Assembly (NCBI RefSeq): GCF_963576675.1
Contig: NC_088910.1
Coordinates: forward strand, 107,412,807 to 107,476,806
Reading direction: 5' to 3'
DNA: 64,000 bases
Source of the DNA: Euphorbia lathyris
Taxonomy: Eukaryota; Streptophyta; Magnoliopsida; Malpighiales; Euphorbiaceae
Positions 31,333 through 43,340 of the stretch are shown here, in pieces. The first letter of the stretch is position 1, and each line of letters begins with the position of its first letter. Made by a program: the position numbers and the translations under genes. Under the pieces are notes generated by a model. The model was not told the origin of the DNA and made no database searches. It was given only the letters and a program-made list of their open reading frames with translations.

Positions 31333-32807
31333 TGTTGAGCGATTTCCGCAAGTGCACGGTATACGCTTGTAGTAATAAAAGATATCGATCCCACAGGGAA
31401 CGTTTTTCAAACAAAACTTATTTATAATTGGTTAAATTTACTTTTAAGGTTTATAATATGGAAAATCGTTTAATCGGTTTTGGTTTTGAAATTGCTAGAA
31501 TGAGAATTAGATTAGAGTATGAAAATGTTAGAAAATATTCTGATTTAAGAATGAATTTGCAAGACAGGAACGTTTAGTACTTTTTAGAAAAGTAAACAAA
31601 TGTATTTGTTTGCATTAAGCAAAGAAAACAACTTTAAACTTTGTATGAATTATAAAGATGAAATAAATGACGGAACCTCTAATTATTAGGCTTTGAACAT
31701 GACAAAACCCTATCCGGGATAATTGCCCTTAATCAAATTAAAACTCTTTCGAGATAATAATTTGCCTAAGTGTTCAACAAAGTTTCCTTGTAAAGATTTT
31801 GAATTAAATATGTTTTAATGAAAACACCAGCATCCACTTCTGATCCTTTACCAAAGTGCTGCATAAAAATCTATCGAATAGAACAGACTTTATTAGATGA
31901 AATGTAAATTGATACAAGTTTACAGAGAACATGGAGCATGAAAACATTCGACGACTTACAAGTGAACGGGTTGTCAATCCTTCCCTTGGGTTTCGTTAGA
32001 GTTTGTCAGGCTCAGGGGCGGATCCTCTACTCAATCTTCTCGTTGAATCTTCGTAATAGAGACTTGGTCGGTCTACTACCAAAATGAAAACTAAATTGGA
32101 ACAATGTCTAAACGCTACTGAACTTGTTATTATTGAATAAACAATGTGTGTACAGCATATTGCTTTTTACAGAATCGAAATCTAACTTCTGAATCACTTG
32201 ACTCAGAATTTCTGTATAAATTCTATACTAATCTCTTTCTTCTACATATCTTCAACTCGCCATCAACTCTTTATTTATAGATGTTAAAGAGTCTTGATTG
32301 AAGTGTCGTGTCCGTTGTGGAGGGTCGTATCCGTTGTGAAAGGACGTCTTTATCCACCCGAACGATCGCGTTTTGTCGAAAACGAAAGTGTGCAACTTGG
32401 CTTCTATAGACTCCTACTCGTACCGAGAATATTTAATTCTCTACCGAGAATGGGGGAGCATCAATTGGTCTTCAAACGAAGGGAAGGAGAAGCTGAAGAA
32501 CGCGTGTCGTGACCGAGAATTTGGGGGCCACGATCGCGGCACGGAACGTTTTTCACTTCTTCGGCTTTTGTTCTCGTCCTCGACTTGGCGTTATTAATTT
32601 TCGTCGTCTTCGACTCCTTTTGTAGGGTTTTTCTTCTGTTTTTGAGCTCTTTTCGTTCCTATTTGGATTTTACCAAATATTTATGTACCTTACAAGAAAG
32701 AAACATATTCGAGAGTAAAAGCTTTCTAAACAGTTATAAATAGCATAAATTCGTAGCAATATTGATGTAATTATTGATAATATTTTAGGCATATTTTGGG
32801 CTTAACA
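31333..32807 (-). repeat. 3' LTR of Athila-like element
   Basis: 1475 bases, preceded on the minus strand by the polypurine tract TAAGTGTGGAGATT (about 32808-32822). A TATA-like CTATAAATAAAG lies on the minus strand at about 32269-32280. Confidence 0.85.
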
Positions 32808-33314
32808 AATCTCCACACTTAATCTTTTGCTAGTCCCGAGCAAAATTTCACTGAATTTATTCTTAAACTAATCTCTTTATGCAAATAAAACATATATCTC
32901 TGTATTACCTTTTGAATTAGTTAAGCCGAAAAGACTTACTTCGCATGGCAAATTTATACGCAAAACATCAAACTAACTTAGTATAATATACGATATATCA
33001 CTCGTCTTGTATTTCCAATTTTGAATTGAAGCATTCGGGATGATATAATCACGCATGTTATTGAGTGTTTCATCTCAAGGCATTTCAAAGCACAAAATTT
33101 TCTTTCCCAAACCTAAACTAATATATGAGATATATTAAATGAGTAAGTACTTGGGTTAATCTTATTTGCTTAGTTACACCCGAGATAAGGGTGGTCTTGA
33201 TCGTAACTTATACGTATGTTATTGCTTAGTGTTTGCTTAAGAGGTACCGACTATGCCATGGGTGGACGCAATCATTACTTTAAACTTAAACACGCTTTAT
33301 TTTGCTTAAACGTT

Positions 33315-33445
33315 CCTTTCATACCTCGATTGTGATAAGGGTGGTCGCAACCGTGGCCAAAAGTAAACGGTACTTAATTTTCTTCCCTTTCATACCTCGA
33401 TTGTGATAAGGTTGGTCTCAATCGTGGCCAAAAGTTAAGAATTCA
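33315..33445. repeat. 71-bp tandem repeat in Athila 3' region
   Basis: CCTTTCATACCTCGATTGTG begins at 33315 and again at 33386, each followed by ATAAGG-TGGTC-CAA-CGTGGCCAAAAGT. It lies in the non-coding stretch 32825-33630 between truncated RT and the polypurine tract. Confidence 0.75.
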
Positions 33446-33633
33446 ACTAATTGATTAATTAATATGAAATATAAAATTGAAATTGTAATTTGGGAAAAAG
33501 AAAGATAGCACATTCATCCTATATTGACTTAAAATTCAACATGTATTATGGCTAAAGTTTCCTTAAAAACTTCAATTGGTGTTAATGTAAGATGAAATCA
33601 AACCGAGCTAAAATTGTTAGTTCAATTTAATGC

Positions 33634-34392
33634 CTATAACCCTAATTGAAAATTTAAACTAAGATTTATTGTATCATTTCCGTAAGGACATGTGAAGGTT
33701 GTTTTATCTTGGTCATCCGGGTAAATGTATATTTGAAAGAATCCGGAGTAACCATCTAGAAAACAGTAGAAAGCGTGACCAGCTATCCTTTCGATCATTT
33801 GATCAATGAAAGGAAGAGGAAAATGATCTTTCCTAGTTGCTTTATTTAGATTTCTATAATCTATACAAACCCTCCAACCAGTGGTGGTTCGTGTAGGTAT
33901 TAATTCACCTTCTTCATTCCTTACAACTGTTATGCCTCCCTTTTTAGGTACGCAATGGATTGGACTAACCCATTCACTATCCGAAATAGGATAAATGATT
34001 CCATTGTCTAGAAGTTTAGTAATCTCATTTTTTACTACTTCTTTCATATTCGGATTTAGGCGTCTTTACCTATCCGCTTTAGGTGGCTTATCTTCTTCTA
34101 AGTGAATTCTGTGCATTACGATACTCGGATTAATACCTTTTAAGTCAGAAATTTGCCAACCCATACTTCCTATCCTATTTCTAACAACTTCTTTCAATTT
34201 CTCTTCTTGAATTGGTGTTAATTTGTTAGAGATAATTATAGGTAGAGAATCGCCTTCGCCTAAGAAAGCGTACCTCAAATGACTTGGTAATTCTTTAAGT
34301 TCTAATTTAGGTGGAACTATAATTGAAGGCGGAACTGGTCCATCTTCACGAATCAAAGGTTCTGGGTCCTTATCTTCTAGTTCCTCACTCAT
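33634..34392 (-). pseudogene. Athila-like reverse transcriptase, N-terminal part
   Basis: Minus strand: a linker with ELKELPSHLRYAFLG and SPIQEEKL-like text (here LTPIQEEKLKEVV), a stop near 34066, then NGIIYPISDSEWVSPIHCVP, GWRVCIDYRNLNKATRKDHF and FCFLDGYSGFFQI-type RT motifs (here FYCFLDGYSGFFQIYI). The match ends at TTFTCPYG near 33675. The FMDDF catalytic block, RNase H and integrase are deleted. It cannot make an active enzyme. Confidence 0.85.
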
Positions 34393-34407
34393 TATAGGTT
34401 CTATTAT

Positions 34408-35181
34408 TTATTCTTTTTGAACAATGTCATTTACACATTCTTCAATTAAATCAAGTTTCATACAAGCGAAATCCTCCATAGGATATTTCATCGCTTGATT
34501 CATATCAAACTCAATCTTGTCATCTCCTATTCTTAAAACTACTTTCCCTTCTGACACATCAACTAGAGCACGTCCCGTGTTCATGAACGGTCTACCAAAG
34601 ATTAGCGGACAAGTAACATCATAAGAAAAATCTAAAATAACGAAATCGGTAGGAAAAATAAATTTATCAACTTTAACTAAAACATCCTCGATTATACCGT
34701 ATGGTCTTTTAGTGGTTTGATCCACTAATTGCAAAACCATATTGGTACGTTTGATATCTTCTTCTAAGCCTAACTTATTAAAAATAGATAATGGCATCAA
34801 GTTAATGCTTGCTCCTAAATCACAGAGACAACTGGGAAATTCAATATCTCCCAATTTACACGGAATGGTAAAACATCCGGGATCTTTGAGTTTAGTGGGC
34901 AAATTGCTTGACACAATCGAACTGCAATCTTCAGTTAGTGAAATGGATGAAATTCCTTCCCAACTGATTTTCTTTGAAATTAAATCTTTGAGGAATTTAC
35001 CATAATTGGGAATTTGCGTAATCGCATCCATAAATGTCAAATTAATATGCAAATTTTTAAGTTTATCTAAAAATGTTAAAAGTTGTTTATCATAGTCCTT
35101 ATTGCGGACTTTGTGTGGAAAAGGTGGTTTGGGTACAAAAGTTTTTGTACTAGAGTCAATTGGTGCATCTTTTTGTTTCAA
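34408..35181 (-). pseudogene. Athila-like aspartic protease region
   Basis: Minus strand, 257 codons open. The retropepsin motif is LCDLGASINLMPLSIF; the catalytic triad of this group is D-(L)-G-A. It is followed by GRPFMNTGRALVDV, which is characteristic of Athila/Tat gag-pol proteins. The segment upstream (35182-35345) continues the same frame but contains stop codons after QLAK and PKPK, so Gag and protease are no longer joined. Confidence 0.82.
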
Positions 35182-35346
35182 AGTATCTTATTTGGGCTTT
35201 GGTAAATCAGTTCCAGGTAAGGTCGAAATTCCGGGCATTTCCGGGCCTAAGTAATTTTTCCCTAAACGAAGAGTGATAGCCTTAACATGCTCTTTCGGAT
35301 TTTCTTCCGTATGGCTTGGAAGACTTCCCTCTTTGCGCGATGGAAT

Positions 35347-36701
35347 TTATTTAGCGAGTTGTCCAATTTGAATCTCCAAATTATAGATGCTAGATGATTG
35401 GTTTTTAATAAGTTGATCGAATTTATTCTCGATCCGTTTAAAACCATCGTCGTGATTACTTATTTTTCCGTTCATAGCATCAATAAATTTGTCGATTTTA
35501 GAAGATAAAGTGCTAATCGTATCTCTCGATTGATTTTGATAATTAGCAGTACGATTTTGATTAGCATTAGTATTATTATTATTATCTCTCCAGTTAAAGT
35601 TAGGATGATTTCTCCATCCAGGATTATATGTATTGGAATAAGGGTTATTATTTTGGTTTTGCCCTTGGACAAAATTTACCTGTTCAATTTCACTCATACA
35701 TTCGTAGTCCACATCCGCTTGGATTGGGTTACCATTAGGATCACACGGTGCCATAAACCTATCAATTTTGTGCGATAAGGCAGAAAATTGGGCTTGCAAC
35801 ATCGCTACTGGATCAAGATTCACTATACCTTTAACTGATGACGTTGCTGAGGATGATGGTTTCGCTATTGGTACGTGTCCACGTTCTGCGGGCCACATAC
35901 AGCTGTTGATTGCCATTTCCTCCAAAAGTTCTGTTGCTTGCGCAGATGTTTTCTTCATGAATAACCCTCCAGACATAGCGTCCAATGAACCTCTAGTTGT
36001 AGGATTTAGTCCATTATAAAATGTTTGCATTAAAAGTTCAGCGGGCAATTGGTGGTGTGGGCATAAACGTTGAAGTTCTTTAAAACGTTCCCAAACCTCA
36101 TAAAGAGTTTCATTATCATTTTGAGAAAAAGATGTTAACTCTTTAATGACTCTTGCGGTTTTTGCTAAAGGAAAATTTTTTGATAAAAACGCTTGGGCTA
36201 ATTGTTCCCAAGTGGCAAAAGTTGCGGCTGGCATAGAAGTTAACCATTCTTTAGCCCTATCCTTCAAAGTGAAAGGAAAAAGGCGAAGTTTGATTGCTTC
36301 TGCAATCACATCTGGAATTTTAAAAGTGTCACAAATTTCAAGGAAATTTGTTAAATGGGTGTTAGGATTTTCGTTAGTTAACCCATAAATGTTACATTAT
36401 TTTGCAACATATTAAGCAACGCAGGCTTAATTTCAAATTGGTTTGCGGTGATTCTGGGTCTAACGATACTATTGGTCACACCGGCCACACCTGGCCTAGC
36501 GTAATCCATAAGTATTGGTGGGTCTGCCATTTTACCAGATTCGGTATTTGTCTTTACTGGGGTTTTGTTTTTGTTCTTGTTTTTATTTTTGTTTTTGTTG
36601 TTGTTTTTGTTCTTCTTAAGTGTCCTTTCAATTTCTGGGTCTAGTGGTTTTGGTGGTATGCCTGAACTTCGAGAACTGCGCATGAACTTGAAATCTTGCA
36701 C
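35347..36701 (-). pseudogene. Athila-like gag
   Basis: Minus strand. The start at 36701 is followed by a low-complexity lysine/asparagine run (NKNKNKNKNKNK) from a GTTTTT-type repeat, then ARPGVAGVTNSIVRP. A one-base loss near 36366 shifts the frame. It resumes as PDVIAEAIKLRLFPFTLKDR, AKEWL and LSKNFPLAKTARV, with YNGLNPTTRGSLDAMSGG, all typical of the Retrotrans_gag domain of Athila/Tat elements. The frame ends at a stop after GQLAK where coding should continue. Confidence 0.85.
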
Positions 36702-36857
36702 GAACCAAAACTACCTACAAAACAGAATTTAAAGAATAAATATATTTGTAATTGAAAATTATTAAATTTTTAAAAAAAAAATTAAAATAAGTATGAATAA
36801 ACCTAGATTCGAAATAAAACACGAAAAATTTAAAATTTTGTCAAAAAATTTGGCGTT

Positions 36858-36874
36858 CCCCGGCAACGGCGCCA
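36858..36874 (-). other. Primer-binding site of Athila-like element
   Basis: Minus-strand TGGCGCCGTTGCCGGGG lies seven bases after the LTR, the standard Athila/Tat leader. Confidence 0.85.
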
Positions 36875-36880
36875 AAAACT

Positions 36881-38353
36881 TGTTGAGCGATTTCCGCAAG
36901 TGCACGGTATACGCTTGTAGTAATAAAAGATATCGATCCCACAGGGAACGTTTTTCAAACAAAACTTATTTATAATCGGTTAAATTTACTTTTAAGGTTT
37001 ATAATATGGAAAATCGTTTAATCGGTTTTGGTTTTGAAATTGCTAGAATGAGAATTAGATTAGAGTATGAAAATGTTAGAAAATATTCTGATTTAAGAAT
37101 GAATTTGCAAGACAGGAACGTTTAGTACTTTTTATAAAAGTAAACAAATGTATTTGTTTGCATTAAGCAAAGAAAACAACTTTAAACTTTGTATAAATTA
37201 TAAAGATGAAATAAATGACGGAACCTCTAATTATTAGGCTTTGAACATGACAAAACCCTATCCGGGATAATTGCCCTTAATCAAATTAAAACTCTTTCGA
37301 GATAATAATTTGCCTAGGTGTTCAACAAAGTTTCCTTGTAAAGATTTTGAATTAAATACGTTAATGAAAACACCAGCATCCACTTCGGATCCTTTACCAA
37401 AGTGCTGCATAAAAATCTATCGAATAGAACGGACTTTATTAGATGAAATGTAAATTGATACAAGTTTACAGAGAACATGGAGCATGGAAACATTCGACGA
37501 CTTGCAAGTGAACGGGTTGTCAATCCTTTCCTTGGGTTTCGTTAGAGTTTGTTAGGCTCAGGGGCGGATCCTCTACTCAATCTTCTCGTTGAATCTTCGT
37601 AATAGAGACTTGGTCGGTCTACTACCAAAATGAAAACTAAATTGGAACAATGTCTAAATGCTACTGAACTTGTTATTATTGAATAAACAATGTGTGTACA
37701 GCATATTGCTTTTTACAGAATCGAAATCTAACTTCTGAATCACTTGACTCGGAATTTCTGTATAAATTTTATACTAATCTCTTTCTTCTACATATCTTCA
37801 ACTCTCCATCAACTCTTTATTTATAGATGTTGAAGAGTCTTGATTGAAGTGTCGTGTCCATTGTGGAGGGTCGTATCCGTTGTGAAAGGACGTCTTTATC
37901 CACCCGAACGATCGCGTTTCGTCGAAAACGAAAGTGTGCAACTTGGCTTCTACAGACTCCTGCTCATACCGAGAATATTTAATTCTCTACCGAGAATGTG
38001 GGAGCATCAATTGGTCTTCGAACGAAGGGAAGGAGAAGCTGAAGAACGCGTGTCACGACCGAGAATTTGGGGGCCGCGGTCGCGGCATGGAACGTTTTTC
38101 ACTTCTTCGTCTTTTGTTCTCGTCCTCGACTTGGCGTTATTAATTTTCGTCGTCTTCGACTCCTTTTGTAGGGTTTTTCTTCTGTTTTTGAGCTCTTTTC
38201 GTTCCTATTTGGATTTTACCAAATATTTATGTACCTTACAAGAAAGAAACATATTCGAGAGTAAAAGCTTTCTAAACAGTTATAAATAGCATAAATTCGT
38301 AGCAATATTGATGTAATTATTGATAATATTTTAGGCATATTTTGGGCTTAACA
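36881..38353 (-). repeat. 5' LTR of Athila-like element
   Basis: 1473 bases. It drives minus-strand transcription; the TATA-like CTATAAATAAAG lies at about 37815-37827 on the minus strand. Single-base changes from the other LTR include TTGG/TCGG near 36976 and TTTAGAAAA/TTTATAAAA near 37133. Confidence 0.88.
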
Positions 38354-38481
38354 CGCCTGCCAAATTCAGACGACATGATTGGCCTGCAAATCTGAAGCTG
38401 ACCAGAACAATGTCGCATGAAGAGCCGTTTGAATCTAACGGATAGATCCAGATTCAAATGATTTAGTCTTCAGATTTCAAC

Positions 38482-38489
38482 TATAAAAG
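38482..38489 (+). promoter_or_regulatory. TATA box in LTR of element A
   Basis: TATAAAAG within CAACTATAAAAGGACA. The same block is conserved in the other LTRs of the family at about 42055-42064, 46450-46460 and 62991-63000 on the minus strand. Confidence 0.7.
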
Positions 38490-39200
38490 GACAAGTTCAT
38501 TCTTGGATCCGAAGCCGAATTACAAAAGAGAAAAACAATATACATACAAAGCACATCAAAACAAGAAAGAGATCTTACACCAAATTTCCATTTCTGTGTA
38601 AAAGCTAGATGGATTTTGTAATCATCTAAAGTGTTCTTTATCTGAGAAAAGAATAAATTTTTATCAATTGTAAAATTGAGAGCGTGGTGCTGAGTACTCG
38701 GTTTTAAGTACTCAGTGGTAGAGAAAATCTAAGTGTTGGGTTGTAGCGCTTAGTGGAGTTGAGTAGACGAATTGAGGACGGTACTCTTGCATATTCAACT
38801 GCCTTGTAAACGGTTTGTGCTCTACCTTTAAAGAGCTCAGTAGTGGATTGAAAAAGCCCGGAAGGATTCTGGGGACTGGACGTAGGCGGAGAGGCCGAAC
38901 CAGGATAAGTCTGCTGAGTTATTTCTAACCCTTTCTCTCATTATATATCTGTATGTGTTGCTTGCTATATTTACTCAGTACATAAATTGTTTAAGCTGAC
39001 ACTGAGTAAATCAAAGTGCTGAGTTGGAAGCTGACCACAAAGTGTCAATTCCCAACTCACAAGTAAAACAGTTCTAGTCAGTCTTGACTAAAGCTGTCTT
39101 ACGTCTCACTCGGCCGTGCTGACCAAAACTGAGTTAAGAAACTCAAAGCATTATTTTAAGTCAGCATAATTGAAATGAGAAAACGTATATTAGTTCCTAA

Positions 39201-39214
39201 CCCCCCCCCCCCCC
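39201..39214 (+). repeat. C14 homopolymer near LTR end
   Basis: 14 C in element A. The equivalent run is 7 G (41329-41336), 8 G (45706-45713) and 12 G (53485-53496) in the other LTRs, read on the opposite strand. Confidence 0.85.
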
Positions 39215-39242
39215 TTAGAACTAATCACACGGGACCAACAAG

Positions 39243-39254
39243 TGGTATCAGAGC
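39243..39254 (+). other. Primer-binding site of element A
   Basis: TGGTATCAGAGC, a perfect initiator tRNA-Met complement, two bases after the LTR. Confidence 0.9.
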
Positions 39255-39304
39255 TAAGTAGCTCACTACTCAAAGATATACCTATCTTGAGCTGATCCCG
39301 ATAA

Positions 39305-41082
39305 ATGGCTGAGAACAGCACTCGTTTCCTTCTAGAAAATCAAACAACATAGATACTCCCTGAGGGATTATCAATTAGTCGGCCACCCTTGTTTTTTGGA
39401 TCAAATTATACATTTTGGAAAAACAGGATGAAGAACTTTATTCAAGCTACAAACATGAGTGCGTGGCTTGCAATAGTTCAAGGCCCATATGTGCCTTACA
39501 AAACTGTTGACAACGAAAAGGTTGTCAAGAGTGAAACTGAGTGGTCAGAAGATGACCTTAAAAAATTACAAAATAATGCTTCAGCTATCAATATGCGCTA
39601 GATGCTGCAGAATACAATAAGATTTCAAGTTGTGAGTCAGCATAGGAAATATGGAAGAAGCTCGAAGTGACCTATGAAGGCACAAGCAAGGTCAATGAGT
39701 CCAAAGTGAACCAACATATGAGATTATACGAACTTTTCGAGATGAATGAAAACGAAGACATCTCGGAGATGAACTCAAGGTTCACCAATATTATAAATGA
39801 GCTTAAGAGACTTGGAAAGAACTTCACAGAAGAGGAGCAGGTGAAGAAAATCCTAAAAAGTCTCCCTAAGAGCTGGCAAGCTAATAAAACAGCTGTGGAA
39901 GAAGCTCAGGACTTGACTACGTACAAATATGACGAGCTGATCGGATCTCTGCTGACTCATGAGATCTCTATGAAAAAATTTGAAGCTAAAGAAAAGTCAG
40001 AGGACAAGAAGCAGAAATCACTTGTCATGAAAGCTGACTCAACCAAAGCTAACTCATCAGATGATGAGGAGATGGCCATGTTCACAAGAAAGATGAAGAA
40101 GCTGTTCAGAAAGAATGATAAGAACATCAAGAGGCCATACAAAAGAGGCGATAGGTACAAAGCTGAATCCAATGACAAATACAAAAAGGACAGCTCCAAG
40201 CCTGTCACGTGCTTTGAGTGCCATCAAACTGGGCACATTAAGTCAAGCTGCCCCAACTTAAAGAAAGAAAAGAAGGGAAGCAAAAAGGCAATGGTGGCCA
40301 CATGGAGTGACAGTGATGAGTCAACCTCATCAGAAGCTGATGCAAATGAGACAGCAAACATATGCTTCATGGCCGATGATGCTGCTGACCAAAGTCAATC
40401 TGAGCAAGCTGACCTCTCTGACGGTTCTAACCAAGAGGAACATTCCAATAAGGTAACATCTCTACTCTTGCTTAGAAATGAAATGGTGAACGCCTTGAGT
40501 GATCTATATACACTAACTAAAAAGTGTAACAAGAAAATAAAAGCACTCAGCAGACGGTGTGACGAGATTGAAGAGGTCAAACTTAGTGACCTTCGATATC
40601 TTCTCGAAGACAACTCAACTTTGCATGACAACATGGAAATCATGCACAAGTTTGTCTCGGAAGTCCAATCAGATTCAAAGAAACTGAGAAAGGATGTCAC
40701 AACAATACAGAACCAAATAAAAGGCTCAACTAAAAATAAATCCCACGCTGAGTACTCAGGTACTGGTCAGCATAGACAGTTCACTGAGTGTGACTGTTGT
40801 AGGAAAAGAGGACACACAATAGATGTGTTTTGGTATAATCGGCGGATTGTCCAATGTGACTTCTGCGAAAAGAAAGGTCATACCACTAAGGTATGTTGGC
40901 ATGCTCAGCACAATGGTGCTGACCAAAGACAAAGTCACCCTAAAAGGGTAACTCATTGTGACGTCTATGGTAAACAAGGCCACACCATAAATATATTCCG
41001 TCACAAATTAAAACATGATGTAGCACCTATCTATGCTAACCAACAAGGACCCAAAAAGAATTGGGTACCTAAAGATGAATGA
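39305..41082 (+). pseudogene. Sirevirus-like gag of element A
   Basis: It starts MAENSTRF; TAG follows after about 15 codons (39350-39352). The N-terminal part reads NYTFWKNRMKNFIQA and GPYVPYKTVDNE. A roughly 10-base deletion near 39598 and a second TAG near 39645 break it again. From 39667 a 471-codon frame is open: UBN2 domain (LYELFEMNENEDISEMNSRF, KILKSLPKSW), a basic region, zinc knuckle CFECHQTGHIKSSC, an acidic stretch, a coiled-coil-like region (CNKKIKALSRRCDEIEEVKL), then three further knuckle-like units, CDCCRKRGHTIDVF (decayed), CDFCEKKGHTTKVC (intact) and CDVYGKQGHTINIF (decayed). It ends GPKKNWVPKDE at a TGA in frame with protease. Confidence 0.85.
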
Positions 41083-41088
41083 TTCAAA

Positions 41089-41303
41089 ATGCAGGTGAGC
41101 CTGAGGTGCGTGGAGAAGTCAAAGCTTTGGTATATTGACAGCGCATGCTCGAGGCATATGACTGGTGATGAAACTCAGTTCATCACACTTGAGCTTAAAC
41201 GAGGTGGTAACGTAAGCTTTGGAGACAATAAAAAGGGTAAGATAGTTGGTTCAGGTACTATCGGAGGTAACCCTACTATTGAGTCAGTCTCCCTAGTTAA
41301 AGG
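41089..41303 (+). pseudogene. Protease of element A, cut by element B
   Basis: It is in the same frame as gag after the TGA (41083-41085). LWYIDSACSRHMTGD holds the D-S-A catalytic region of Sirevirus proteases. It continues through GGNVSFGDNKKGKIVGSGT to ESVSLVKG, where B's LTR starts. The same sequence continues without interruption in element B (LVKGLKYNLLSVAQLCD), which proves the insertion point. Confidence 0.88.
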
Positions 41304-42790
41304 TGTTGGTCCCGTATAATTAGTTCCAAGGGGGGGTTAGGAACTAATATAACTTTTTCCTTTTTAATTAAGTTGACTTAATATATTTTCTTGAATTTGT
41401 TAACTCAGCTTTGGTCAGCACGGCCGATTGTAGCGTAAGATAGCTTTAGTCAGATGTTGACTAGAACTATTTTACATATGAGTTGGGAATTGACACTTTT
41501 GTGGTCAGCTTCCAACTCAACACTCTTATTTACTCAGTGTCAATTTAAACAATTTATATACCGAGTAAATATAACAAGCAACACATACAGATATATATAT
41601 ATATATATATTGAGAGAGTTAGAGATTACTCAGCACGACTTATCCTGGTTCGGCCTCTCCGCCTACGTCCAGTCCTCAGAATCCCTCCGGGCTTTTTAAG
41701 TCCAATACTGAGCTCTTTAAAGGTAGAGCACAAACCGTTTACAATGCAGTTGAATATGCAAGAGTACCGTCCTCTATTCGTCTACTCAACTCCTACTAAG
41801 TGCTATAACCAAACACCTAGATTTCTCTACCACTAAGCACTCAACACCGAGTACTCAGCACAACACTCTCAATTTACAATTGATACAACTTGTTCTTTTC
41901 GGATGAAGAACACTTTAGATGATTACAGAGAATCAATCTAGCTTTTACACAAGAATAAAAATTTGGTGTAAGATCTCTTTTGGTTTTTGTGTGCTTTGTA
42001 TGTATGCTCTTTTTTTCTTGTTGTATGCTGCTTATGATCCAAGAATGATCATGTCCTTTTATAGTTAAGGTCTAAAGCAGAAATTATTTGAATCTTGGAT
42101 TTGTCCGTTGATCCAAACGGCTTCTTTTTGAGACAAGGCTCTGGTCAGCTTCAGACTTGCAGGCCAATCCTGTCGTCTGAATTCCGCAGGCATCAGGTTT
42201 GTCCTCTTCTCACAGATTTCATCTTCTTGTGCCAGTTTGTCTTTTAGTGACAGAACAGTTGACCCATGCATCTCAAGATTGGCTTTTGCGTAATTCCAAG
42301 GTTTCTATTATTGGTGCAGACATTTGTCGGAGCTTGTCTTTTAGCAAACGGATCATTCGTGCTGTCCTGAAGATCACTCAGCTTGACTTTGATAGCCGTT
42401 GTCTTCGATTGTTTGCTAATGCAAATGCTGAGTTCTCTTTTACTCAGCTTCCATGGTCAGCTTCGTTCTGCAAGACACGGTTCTTTAAGAAGACTTCTCT
42501 ACTTTTGATACTGAGTTGCGTTCCACTCAGCTTCACTGATTTGTTTGATCTTTAAGCTTTTATTCTGAAGATCTTCTATCATGCCGAGTTACACTCCACT
42601 CAGCTTGTGTTGTATCCTCATGCTGACTTTGTCCTGTCTTACTTTTTATTTCCATTTGTATTTTTATTTATACTCAACATTGAACAAACATATTAGTACA
42701 ATTAAACCAAAGCACTTAAATTTAATTGTTCCTTAATCATGGATTAAATAATTTTGTCAAATCAAAATCATGTGGAAAGGTGTTTCAACA
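41304..42790 (-). repeat. 3' LTR of element B
   Basis: 1487 bases; minus strand TGTTGAAACACC...ACGGGACCAACA. It contains a (TA)n run at 41590-41611 and the TATA box CTATAAAAGGACA on the minus strand (about 42053-42065). Confidence 0.9.
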
Positions 42791-42804
42791 AACTCCCCCA
42801 TTTT
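42791..42804 (-). other. Polypurine tract of element B
   Basis: Minus-strand AAAATGGGGGAGTT directly before the 3' LTR. Confidence 0.85.
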
Positions 42805-43340
42805 GATGTTGGCAAAATATTTAATTGATGGAACTCAGCATTGAGATTCCCCATGATTGAAATTATTTTTATGCTTCTGAAATTACTCCCCCGTAAGGGT
42901 TGCATCTATTGACTTAACTTAACTCTAAACCTTCTAAGATTCAATTGAGTAAAGTTGAGGCATGCTTATACTGACTTAGTTCAGTTCTAGACTTTCCAAG
43001 ATCTAATTCAGATGAGTCCTAGGTCAGCTTTCAGAAGAGGTCAATATGTGGAATATGTTTTGACTCAGTTTTGATACATGGTTAGTTTGATATCAGAGTT
43101 ATGGGAAAACATTGTCAGAGCAAATGTATCAAGTCTCATGTATACTGAGTATATTCCATTTTCTTTTGTTTGTTTGTTCATTAAGACAGATCAGCATAAA
43201 GCACAATACGTAAGTAAGCATCACATAAGATTAGTCACTTTTTGAATAAAGGATGCATAATTTTATCGATAGTCAGCAAGACAGAATACGCCAGATAAAA
43301 AAATACAAGTCAAGAGTAAAAACTAGCAGATCTAACCAAA

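Larger units (their letters stand above)
31333..38353 (-). mobile_element. Athila-like Ty3/gypsy element, internally deleted
   Basis: LTRs 31333-32807 and 36881-38353 (about 1.47 kb each, TGTTGAGCGATTTCC...GGGCTTAACA on plus) look roughly 98-99 percent identical, so the insertion is recent. The target duplication is CACCT (31328-31332) against CGCCT (38354-38358), one change. The minus-strand order is LTR, PBS, gag, protease, partial RT, PPT, LTR. RT stops before its catalytic motif, and RNase H and integrase are absent, so it is a deletion derivative. Confidence 0.9.
30739..41303 (+). mobile_element. Sirevirus-like Ty1/copia element A (5' part, nested)
   Basis: Its 5' LTR is 30739-31332 plus 38359-39240 (about 1.48 kb when the Athila-like insert is left out), starting TGTTGAAACACCTTTCC and ending CGGGACCAACA. 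The primer-binding site follows, then gag and the start of protease. At 41304 element B interrupts it. The remainder of pol must lie beyond B, outside the window. Protease motif DSACSRHMTG, the long LTR and gag with several zinc knuckles fit the SIRE/Maximus lineage. Confidence 0.88.

Noticed and set aside
32294..38289. Frames starting MIEVSCPLWRVV in both Athila LTRs (72 and 149 codons)
   Set aside because: They lie wholly in LTR sequence and differ in length between the two LTRs because of single-base changes; no family match.
39243..39254. tRNA gene fragment
   Set aside because: The match is only the primer-binding complement of initiator tRNA-Met next to an LTR; no full tRNA gene was found in the window.
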